From Deltaproteobacteria bacterium (GTDB taxonomy: Bacteria > Desulfobacterota > SM23-61), in contig JAPLIW010000681.1 in assembly GCA_026388915.1 (NCBI GenBank), positions 1 through 11,491 of the forward strand: DNA of 11,491 bases, given 5' to 3'. Both the position numbers and the translations under genes were made by a program. Below the pieces are notes generated by a model. The model saw nothing but the letters and a program-made list of their open reading frames with translations. It was not told where the DNA came from and made no database searches. Below are positions 1-5,277 of the stretch, piece by piece. Every line of letters starts with the position of its first letter. Within the stretch, counting starts at the first letter, position 1.

Positions 1-625
1 TGAAGTTGGGCGTGTCCTTGGCATACACGATCCCCTTGCCCAGGACTTTTTCTCCGAATTCGGCCATGAACTTCACCACCTCGGGTTTGGTTTCCGGCAG
101 GGTGATGATCTCCAGGAGTTTCATGTACCGGGGCGGGTTGAAAAAGTGGGTCCCCAGGAAGTGCTGTCTGAATTCCAGGGCCATGCCCGCGCAGATGTCT
201 TTGATGGGGATGCCCGAGGTGTTGGTGCTCACGATCGTCCCGGGCTTGCGCGCGGCGGCCACTTTTTGGAAGAGCTCCTGTTTAATCTTCAGGTTTTCCA
301 CCACCACTTCCACGATCCAATCTACTTCCGCCAGGCGGGAAAGGTGGTCTTCAAAGTTGCCCACCTCAATGAGGCTGGCGAATTCCGGAACGGCGAGAGC
401 CGCAGGGCGCATCCGGAGCAGGTTCTGTTTTCCGGTCGCCGCGAAACGGTTCCGCACCACCGCGTCCTTGAAAGTCAGCCCCTTCTTCTCTTCTTCGGGG
501 GTCAATTTGGGGGGAACGATATCCAGCATGATCGAGGGGATGCCCACGTTGGCCAGGTGGGCGGCGATGGTCGCTCCCATGACCCCAGATCCCAGTACGG
601 CGGCTTTCTTGATTTTTCTTTGCAT
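1..625 (-). CDS. FadN-type 3-hydroxyacyl-CoA dehydrogenase, N-terminal part (runs off window)
   Basis: The first 208 residues of a multidomain beta-oxidation enzyme are visible; the frame is open to base 1. The start is the ATG at 625-623, behind a strong GGAGG site. A Rossmann glycine motif GSGVMG (12-17) near the N-terminus binds NAD. E110 and the NTSG stretch (135-138) follow, then HFFNP (160-164) with the expected catalytic histidine. The opening KKAAVLGSGVMGATIAAHLA, the insertion LTPEEEKKGL (41-50) and GKGIVYAKDTPNF resemble Bacillus FadN, a protein of about 790 residues with an enoyl-CoA hydratase domain behind the dehydrogenase. That second domain is therefore expected outside the window but is not seen. 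The enzyme would oxidise L-3-hydroxyacyl-CoA in the cytoplasm. It lies 156 bp downstream of the MarR gene on the same strand, so co-transcription is likely. Family assignment is sure; the exact subtype rests on remembered similarity. Confidence 0.93.
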   Translation of the reverse strand, partial: MQRKIKKAAVLGSGVMGATIAAHLANVGIPSIMLDIVPPKLTPEEEKKGLTFKDAVVRNRFAATGKQNLLRMRPAALAVPEFASLIEVGNFEDHLSRLAEVDWIVEVVVENLKIKQELFQKVAAARKPGTIVSTNTSGIPIKDICAGMALEFRQHFLGTHFFNPPRYMKLLEIITLPETKPEVVKFMAEFGEKVLGKGIVYAKDTPNF

Positions 626-781
626 GCTTCCTCCGATCTGAAAGGTCAACAATCCGATTTTCCCGGGATTTTCATCTTCCCGGACCACTCCATAGACGAA
701 GTACCCTGAAAATGGTTCCTGCCGCGGCCGCCGGTTCGGCCCTTCCCTTCCGGTCCCGGGTCACCTCCTTCTCCTGCCTCT

Positions 782-1210
782 TCATTCGGCATTCTGAATC
801 AACCGCTTGCAAACTTTTATGGCTTTCTGCAGGTCTTCCTCTGGGATTCCCCGGGTCAGATGCTTGTACACCCGGTAAACCACCTCGTCCAGTTTTTCCT
901 CCAGTTCCTTGCCCCGGGGGGTCAGGCAGATCTGGTAAGCCCGCCGGTCCGTGGGATGGTCTTCCCGGCGGACCAGGGCGGCCGCTTCCATCCGGTCGAT
1001 CAGGCTGGTCATGGTGGACTTTTCCAACTGGGCCTTTTCCCCCAGGTCGGTAATACTCATCCTGTCGCTCTCCCACAGAGCCTGGAGCACGGCAAAATAG
1101 GCCACGGAAATATCCGTGTGCCCGTTTTCCCGCACCAGCCGGTTCACGGCATTGTTCATGGCCCAGGTAGCCCTGGAGAGAAGAAATCCCACCTGATATT
1201 CCATTTTCAT
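782..1210 (-). CDS. MarR-family transcriptional regulator
   Basis: A 142-residue protein of normal MarR length. The winged helix-turn-helix spans about residues 50-105: MSITDLGEKAQLEKSTMT holds the helix-turn-helix, the recognition helix runs from KSTMTSLIDRMEA, and the wing carries the family signature DHPTDRRAYQICLT (84-97) with the conserved D-x-R pair. Flanking helices at both ends would form the dimer interface. The start at 1210 has a GGGAAAGGG site; a second ATG two codons later is an alternative. The gene precedes the FadN-type enzyme on the same strand, so it probably controls a beta-oxidation operon and perhaps itself. Its ligand cannot be read from the sequence; acyl-CoA or an aromatic acid is a guess from context. 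Confidence 0.93.
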   Translation of the reverse strand: MKMEYQVGFLLSRATWAMNNAVNRLVRENGHTDISVAYFAVLQALWESDRMSITDLGEKAQLEKSTMTSLIDRMEAAALVRREDHPTDRRAYQICLTPRGKELEEKLDEVVYRVYKHLTRGIPEEDLQKAIKVCKRLIQNAE

Positions 1211-1269
1211 GATTTAGCCCTTTCCCATGAGGGGTGAAAGAATGGATAAGACAGAAAGTTCGATTGCAT

Positions 1270-1297
1270 ACTATATGAGTCAATACTAATATGTCAA
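1270..1297 (-). promoter_or_regulatory. Sigma-70 promoter of the marR-fadN unit, with possible operator
   Basis: Read on the minus strand, a perfect -35 TTGACA (1297-1292) is followed after 16 nt by TATAGT (1275-1270; 5 of 6). Transcription would begin near 1263, giving a leader of about 53 nt. An imperfect inverted repeat CATACTA / TAATATG (1267-1273 and 1287-1293) straddles the promoter elements and could be the MarR operator. The arms differ at one position and the 13-nt spacing is wide for the family, so the operator is tentative. Confidence 0.65.
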
Positions 1298-1319
1298 GCG
1301 TAATATGAAAGGCGATGAA

Positions 1320-1471
1320 GGACCGGCCTTTCAGGCCCTGAGGAGCGTCGCGCCCAAGGCGTGACTCAAGGATCGCTTCGTTTGAGGACCGCCATGCCAA
1401 AGGCATGGCTTAAGGATCGCAACGCCCGAGGCGTTACTCGAAGACCGTCACGCTTTCAGCATAACTCAAGG
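1320..1471. repeat. Tandem array of degenerate 28-nt hairpin units
   Basis: Four well-formed units (1348-1375, 1392-1419, 1420-1447, and 1448-1471 incomplete at its end) share the frame: small palindrome, then ACTCAAGG or a variant, then AYCG. A shortened 16-nt unit lies at 1376-1391 and a divergent one at about 1323-1347. Each full unit carries its own hairpin core, for example CATGCC-AAA-GGCATG or AACGCC-CGA-GGCGTT. Arms change between units but stay complementary. The 28-nt period is not a multiple of three, so this is not coding. It lies between the MarR promoter and the 3' end of the lipoprotein gene. Function unknown; a transcript through it could form a row of small hairpins. Confidence 0.75.
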
Positions 1472-1529
1472 CAAAAACCACATACAGAATGGGGAGAAAA
1501 TGGGGGGTAAGGTCGGATTCTTTCTCTTG

Positions 1530-1557
1530 TGCTCTATGCTCTATGCCCTATGCTCTT
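1530..1557. repeat. Heptamer tandem repeat TGCTCTA, four units
   Basis: TGCTCTA, TGCTCTA, TGCCCTA and TGCTCTT stand head to tail at 1530-1557, ending 14 bp short of the stop of the lipoprotein gene. The period is exactly 7 nt, the same as the unrelated heptamers around thiDN. From 1472 to 1529 nothing else was recognised. Confidence 0.7.
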
Positions 1558-1571
1558 AGCGCCTTTTTTCG

Positions 1572-2120
1572 TCAGCGAGTCCCGAGCAGGGAATTGAGTT
1601 CCTGCTGTACGGCAAGACCCCATTCGGTTTTTTCACTCTGCAAAGACCTTTGAACGTAAGGCAGGGCTTGCTTCCATTTCCTTTGGGCCGAGCTGCCTCG
1701 ATCCATCTCCTTCAGAATCTTGCCGGCTTTCAGGTGGTTGTCGGCAATCAGGAGATTGGGGAAAAAAAGGATACAGGTCCCCTCGAAAAGGGTGTATTCA
1801 CAAACGTCTTCGTTGATATACTTAAGGACAACCATAAGAAATTCATTGGACGAATTATATTGCTTCAAGGCTTCCGGATACTTTTTATCCCGGTAATCCT
1901 TGTCCGCTTTGGCCTTCTGCTGCACCCCCCCGCGATAAAAATCCCGCACTTCCTGGGCATTTTCCCAGAGGATCTCCAAGCCTTCCTGCTCCTCAAAAAC
2001 CGCCTCCAGGTTGGCCTTCTGAAGAGGAATCAACGGGGAATCTGCCGGGGGTGGAGGGGTTGTCGCACACCCTCCAAACAACAGAAAAGGAATTAGGGCC
2101 AGGACTCGGTAAAGCTTCAT
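1572..2120 (-). CDS. Lipoprotein of unknown function, coupled to the selenothioredoxin gene
   Basis: A 182-residue protein with a lipoprotein signal: MKLYR, a hydrophobic stretch and the lipobox FGGC, with lipidation expected at C18, then a proline-rich linker (PPPP, 22-25). The residue after the cysteine is alanine, so outer-membrane sorting is likely. The remainder is helical and charged; KDYRDKKYPEALKQYNSS (about 74-91) looks TPR-like. Two further cysteines, C107 and C116, could form a disulfide. The ATG at 2120 was chosen because it gives the signal sequence and overlaps the upstream stop by ATGA, implying translational coupling; an in-frame start further up would lie inside the upstream gene. 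I do not recognise the family. Context suggests a periplasmic partner or substrate of the thioredoxin, but that is inference. Confidence 0.85.
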   Translation of the reverse strand: MKLYRVLALIPFLLFGGCATTPPPPADSPLIPLQKANLEAVFEEQEGLEILWENAQEVRDFYRGGVQQKAKADKDYRDKKYPEALKQYNSSNEFLMVVLKYINEDVCEYTLFEGTCILFFPNLLIADNHLKAGKILKEMDRGSSAQRKWKQALPYVQRSLQSEKTEWGLAVQQELNSLLGTR

Positions 2121-2671
2121 CCCTTTTCCCCCAATAACTTGTCGATGATGCTTACCGCTTCCACGCCCGTCCAATCTGCCGAACCCAAGGCCCGGTAGCG
2201 AACCATTCCTTTCACGTCCACTAAGTAAGAAGTCGGATGAGCCCAGACCCCCAGGAGTTTTCCTACCTTATTCTTTTCGTCTAGGAGGATGGGCAGGGGA
2301 GAATGGTTCTTTTCCAGAAATTTTTGGATCGTTTCCCGACTCTCTTTCGTATCAATACGGAAAAAGACCAAACCTTTGGATTGGTACTGGGTATACATCT
2401 TTCCCAGAGAAGGAACCTCCTTCCGGCAGTTGGGTCACCAGGTGGCCCAGAAGTTGAGGAGGATTACTTTCCCTTTATACTCCTTGATCTGGACCCTTTT
2501 CCCCTGAAGGTCCTCCAGCGAAAAATCAGGAAGGGGCAAAGGCTTCGCATAGGACTGAAAAGCGCTCGCCCCCCCGCCCTGAGCCCAGGCCGGGTCACCC
2601 CCCTGGATTCCTAGAAGGATAAGCCAAACCAGCCCTGCAACTACCCAGGTCATCCGGCTTTTGGCTCTCAT
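2117..2671 (-). CDS. Secreted TlpA/ResA-type thioredoxin with predicted selenocysteine (UXXC active site), read through in-frame UGA
   Basis: One 184-residue protein interrupted by a UGA at 2437-2435. The N-terminus MRAKSR plus a hydrophobic core to AWA-QG (cleavage about residue 30) is a signal peptide. A TlpA-like domain follows: LPDFSLEDLQGKRV, KGKVILLNFWATW, then the active site, where the family has WCxxC. Here it reads W-UGA-P-N-C, so UGA replaces the nucleophilic first cysteine (Sec79) and the resolving C82 remains. Past the UGA the same frame continues with normal thioredoxin sequence, including the cis-proline motif HPTSYLVD (P146). A SECIS-like hairpin starts directly after the UGA. 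Nearby genes use UGA as a normal stop, so wholesale recoding is unlikely. The ATG at 2671 has a G-rich site at proper spacing; the ATG at 2683 has none. Standard gene finders would report two fragments (2435-2683 and 2117-2398). Expected role: periplasmic thiol-disulfide or peroxide reduction. Confidence 0.85.
2403..2437 (-). promoter_or_regulatory. Bacterial SECIS element with its UGA codon
   Basis: Minus strand. UGA at 2437-2435. The next bases CCCA (2434-2431) pair with TGGG (2406-2403), and GGAAGGA (2424-2418) pairs with TCCTTCT (2414-2408; one G-U). The apical loop is the triplet GGU (2417-2415), separated from the UGA by 17 nt. A small upper stem with G and U in the loop at about this distance is what SelB recognises in E. 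coli fdhF, where a GGU lies at almost the same distance. An asymmetric internal loop separates the two stems. The hairpin is also coding (PNCRKEVPSL), so it must satisfy both constraints. Confidence 0.82.
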
Positions 2672-2712
2672 CTTTCCCCCCATCCTCTTATGGCGGTGTA
2701 TGAACCCTTACG

Positions 2713-2741
2713 CTTATAACATAGGAGTCTCTTCCGCACAA
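2713..2741 (-). promoter_or_regulatory. Promoter of the selenothioredoxin-lipoprotein operon
   Basis: Minus strand: -35 TTGTGC (2741-2736; 3 of 6), 17-nt spacer, then an extended -10 TGT-TATAAG (TATAAG at 2718-2713; 5 of 6). The start of transcription would be near 2706, with a leader of about 35 nt to the ATG at 2671. The spacing supports the downstream ATG over the one at 2683. Confidence 0.55.
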
Positions 2742-2985
2742 GGACTTCCATTCCTCTCCCAAAAGTGATTTTTAACAGCCTCCGGATACCAGAAAATACG
2801 GTTTTCTCTTTGATTTTTTTGCTGAATTTTTTTCATTTTTTTCTTGACTAAAAAATCATTATTTGTTAGCTTTACACTATCTTCTTTCCTTCCCCGGCCC
2901 ACAAGAGTGCGGGCGGAGGAACGGTTTCGAAATTTCCCTTGGCAATCCGGAAATTGATCTGAAAAAAGAAAGGAGGTGAAGGGGA
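2742..2985. other. AT-rich divergent intergenic region with weak promoter signals
   Basis: No convincing gene. The stretch 2800-2880 is T-rich on the plus strand. TTGACT at 2844-2849 could be a -35 for the small lipoprotein gene, but the best -10 at 17 nt, TAGCTT (2867-2872), is poor. A small stem AGAAAA/TTTTCT around 2800-2820 precedes T-runs and could act as a weak terminator. Bases 2880-2970 would be an untranslated leader. Confidence 0.4.
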
Positions 2986-3147
2986 GTGAAAAAACTGGTT
3001 AGCTTGGTCTTGGCATTGGCGTTCCTGGCGACCTTTTCCCTCGGCTGCGCCGGCTATGCGTCCAAAGAAACGAAGGTGAAATGCCCGAAGTGCGGCGCCG
3101 TGTTCACGATTGATGAGGGTTTGAAGGCTATGCCCGCAACGCAGTAA
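2986..3147 (+). CDS. 53-residue lipoprotein with CPKC zinc-knuckle-like motif
   Basis: Starts at GTG 2986 behind a near-perfect AGGAGGTGA site (2971-2979) and ends with TAA at 3145-3147. The first 20 residues are a lipoprotein signal (KKL, hydrophobic core, lipobox SLGC, lipidation at C21). A short mature part of 33 residues follows, containing KCPKCGAVFTIDEG (32-45), a CxxC turn like the first half of a zinc ribbon of the MJ0042 type. Only two cysteines remain in the mature chain, so metal would need a dimer, or the pair is redox-active. A strong terminator lies about 70 bp after the stop. The gene is short but has every translation signal. Function unknown; as another exported CxxC protein it sits divergently from the selenothioredoxin operon. 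Confidence 0.78.
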   Translation: MKKLVSLVLALAFLATFSLGCAGYASKETKVKCPKCGAVFTIDEGLKAMPATQ

Positions 3148-3210
3148 AGGTACCAATCCTCCAAGGTTACGTAAGGGTTAAGATTGCGAATTACCTTTCT
3201 CACGAAAGGA

Positions 3211-3813
3211 ATGCTACCTGGGGAAGGGCAAAAGCCCTTCCCCTATTTTTTTTCCCTTGTCCTATTCCTTCAGGTTTTAGGTTTCTGCGTCTTCCCCATT
3301 ATATCCTCCGCCCAAAAATCTGACCGGGCAGAGCTCTCTTTATTCGACCGCCTGGCCGAAGAAGCCACCCTCCTCAACAAGCGCGGCAAATTCGACGAGG
3401 TCGTCTCTCTCCTGGAACCCCACAAGGGGAATTCGAAGAACGACAGCGTCCTGTTCTTCAATGAACTGGGGATCTCCTACCGGAACAAAAACAAGCTCGA
3501 CGAATCCATCCAGGCCTACCGGAAAGCCCTCTCCCTGGACCCGGAAAATCCGGTGGTCATGAAAAATCTGGCGGATGTCCTTTTTCTGAAAAAGGAATAT
3601 CCCCAAGCGGTGGAAATGTGCCAGAAAGCCCTGAAGTCCAACCCCCGATTCCATCAGGCCCATTCCACCCTCGGGCTGGCCTACTACCGGCTGGAGAGAT
3701 ACCCGGAAGCGCTGGAGGAATTCGAGACCGTTCTGAAACTGAACCCTCAGGACGAACAGGCCAGAAACTTCCGCGAAGCCATCCGCAAGAAGCTTCAGAG
3801 TCAGAAGAAATAG
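3211..3813 (+). CDS. Exported TPR-repeat protein
   Basis: A 200-residue protein from the ATG at 3211. A hydrophobic segment (PYFFSLVLFLQVLGFCVFPI) followed by SSAQ looks like a signal peptide or anchor. About three to four TPRs follow: one around DEVVSLLEPH, then NELGISYRNKNKLDESIQAY, then MKNLADVLFLKKEYPQAVEM, then STLGLAYYRLERYPEALEEF, each closing in a LDPENP / LNPQD turn. TPR proteins scaffold protein-protein contacts; no partner can be named. The start is uncertain: at 3211 AAAGGA abuts the ATG with no spacer, and a TTG at 3184 has AAGGG six bases upstream and would add nine residues. No later in-frame start keeps the hydrophobic segment. Codons 4-15 overlap the intrinsic terminator, so the gene may be reached only by read-through or a nearby promoter that I cannot identify. 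Confidence 0.85.
   Translation: MLPGEGQKPFPYFFSLVLFLQVLGFCVFPIISSAQKSDRAELSLFDRLAEEATLLNKRGKFDEVVSLLEPHKGNSKNDSVLFFNELGISYRNKNKLDESIQAYRKALSLDPENPVVMKNLADVLFLKKEYPQAVEMCQKALKSNPRFHQAHSTLGLAYYRLERYPEALEEFETVLKLNPQDEQARNFREAIRKKLQSQKK
3220..3253 (+). terminator. Strong intrinsic terminator after the small lipoprotein gene
   Basis: A perfect 10-bp stem GGGGAAGGGC / GCCCTTCCCC (3220-3229 and 3234-3243) with loop AAAA is followed by TATTTTTTTT (3244-3253). It is a textbook Rho-independent terminator on the plus strand, 72 bp after the stop at 3147. It also lies inside the first codons of the next reading frame (see the TPR gene). Confidence 0.88.
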
Positions 3814-3851
3814 CGGATTGAAAGGGCATGGGGTAGCCATGAGGCAAACCA

Positions 3852-5156
3852 ATGGTTAATGGCCATCCCCCAAGGCCAGAGCGCAAGATCATCCACATCG
3901 ACATGGACGCCTTTTATGCCTCCGTGGAGCAGCATGATAACCCCGCGCTGAAGGGGCTGCCGGTCATCGTGGGGGGAGATCCCTCGAGGAGGGGGGTCGT
4001 GTCGGCGGCCTCCTATGAGGCCCGAGCGTTCGGGGTTCATTCCGCCATGCCCTCGTCCCAGGCCAGAAGGCTCTGCCCCAACGGGATCTTTCTTCCCGTG
4101 CGGATGCACCGGTACCGGGAGGTCTCCGACCGGATCTTCCGGATTCTGCGGGAGTACACCCCCCTCGTCGAGCCCCTTTCCCTGGATGAATCCTTTCTCG
4201 ATGTCACCGGCAGCGAAAAGCTTTTTGGCCCCGCGTTGCAGATCGCTCGGGAGATCAAACGCCGCATCCGCGAAAACACGGACCTCACCGCGTCCGCCGG
4301 CATCGCTCCCAATAAATTCCTGGCCAAGATCGCCTCCGATTATCGAAAGCCCGACGGCCTGGTGGAGATCAAGCCCGAAGAGGTCCGGAACTTCCTCCGC
4401 GACCTGCCCATCGCCAAGCTATGGGGGGTGGGGAAATCCACCGAAGAAATTTTGAAGGGGATGGGAATTCTGAAGACCGGGCAGCTGGCCGCCTTCCCGG
4501 CGGAAAAGATTGAAAAGAAACTGGGGAATTTCGGGCTGGAGCTGACCGCCCTGGCGCGGGGAGAGGACGACCGGGCGGTCCAGCCCGAGTCCGGGGCCAA
4601 GTCCATCAGCCAGGAAGAGACCTTCACCCCGGACCTGGAGAACCTGGAGCAGATGAAGAAAGTCCTCCTCGACCAGGCCGAGCAGGTAGGCTGGGAACTG
4701 CGGAAGCAGAAGCTGAAAGGCTCCACGGTCACGGTGAAGGTCCGGTACCCCGATTTCACCCTGGTCACCCGAAGTTTCACCCTCCCCTCCCCCACGGACC
4801 AGGGAATCGAAATCTACCGGACGGCCATGAAACTCCTGCCCCGCACCGAGGCCCTGCAGCGCAGAGCCCGCCTCTTGGGAGTGGGCATCTCCAACCTCTT
4901 TCACCGGGATGATCCCGAGCAGTACCGCTTATTCGATTCCGGCCGGAAGAAGGTGGAGGGCTCGGTTCAGGCCATGGACCGGATCTGGGAGAAATTCGGG
5001 CCGGAGGCGATCAAGAGGGCAACCCTGATGGAAAAAAACTTAACCGCAGAGCTCGCAGAGCACGCAGAGGCAGGAATGGCCAAAGGCTCATGGCCCAGGG
5101 GACAAGCAAAGAAGCGGAGGACAGAGAGAAAAAAAGATTTTGATTTTCCAAAATGA
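3852..5156 (+). CDS. dinB: DNA polymerase IV (Y-family translesion polymerase) with repeat-derived C-terminal tail
   Basis: A 434-residue protein. The palm carries the metal-binding D17 in HIDMDAFYASVE and D112/E113 in SLDESFLD. The steric-gate position is Y22, which excludes ribonucleotides. The helix-hairpin-helix thumb region includes LWGVGKSTEE, and the little-finger domain runs from about 235 to 345. QYRLF (357-361) matches the beta-clamp-binding pentapeptide. It would bypass DNA lesions and cause untargeted mutations. The family core ends at KFGPEAIKRATL; residues 397-434 are encoded by the interspersed CGCAGAG repeat and are probably not functional. The start at 3852 has GAGG eight bases upstream. 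It lies 38 bp after the TPR gene on the same strand, so co-transcription is possible. No LexA box was recognised. Confidence 0.96.
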   Translation: MVNGHPPRPERKIIHIDMDAFYASVEQHDNPALKGLPVIVGGDPSRRGVVSAASYEARAFGVHSAMPSSQARRLCPNGIFLPVRMHRYREVSDRIFRILREYTPLVEPLSLDESFLDVTGSEKLFGPALQIAREIKRRIRENTDLTASAGIAPNKFLAKIASDYRKPDGLVEIKPEEVRNFLRDLPIAKLWGVGKSTEEILKGMGILKTGQLAAFPAEKIEKKLGNFGLELTALARGEDDRAVQPESGAKSISQEETFTPDLENLEQMKKVLLDQAEQVGWELRKQKLKGSTVTVKVRYPDFTLVTRSFTLPSPTDQGIEIYRTAMKLLPRTEALQRRARLLGVGISNLFHRDDPEQYRLFDSGRKKVEGSVQAMDRIWEKFGPEAIKRATLMEKNLTAELAEHAEAGMAKGSWPRGQAKKRRTERKKDFDFPK

Positions 5157-5277
5157 GAAAATAACCATAAGCCGCAGAGAGTCGGGAGGACGGAGAGAGG
5201 ATGAAATATTCATAAGATGATTTATGTGCGCGTTTTTAGGAAAAAAAATCTCTGCGTTCTCCGCGTGCTCTGCGGTG
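5043..5277. repeat. Composite inverted element built on 9-nt CGCAGAG units
   Basis: The left arm (5043-5070) reads ACCGCAGAG followed by CGCAGAG units every nine bases. The right arm (5249-5277) is its inverted counterpart, ending CTCTGCGGTG. A partial middle copy, CCGCAGAGAGTCGGGAGG, begins near 5171. The element fills the space between the convergent dinB and HD genes. It supplies the last 38 codons and stop of dinB, and the HD gene's TAG stop (5280-5278) touches its right edge. A transcript from either side could fold into a long hairpin, so it may act as a two-way terminator. Confidence 0.75.

Noticed and set aside
712..781. Small gene started by the GGAGGTGACC sequence after the MarR stop (minus strand)
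   Set aside because: The putative GTG overlaps the ribosome site itself, and the 31-codon product is low-complexity.
672..1406. Long minus-strand frame across the MarR gene and hairpin array
   Set aside because: It overlaps the true MarR gene in another frame, is rich in Gly, Arg and Pro, and starts inside a non-coding repeat.
1320..1471. CRISPR array
   Set aside because: Units are contiguous with no unique spacers, the palindrome itself varies, and no cas genes are present.
2435..2437. UGA in the thioredoxin gene as an ordinary nonsense mutation (pseudogene)
   Set aside because: The frame is intact on both sides, the UGA lies exactly at the nucleophilic Cys, a well-placed SECIS-like hairpin follows, and the downstream gene is coupled to the full-length stop. 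Kept as a lesser alternative only.
2714..2902. 62-residue basic minus-strand frame
   Set aside because: Lysine-rich because of T-runs on the plus strand, no ribosome site, and it covers the probable operon promoter.
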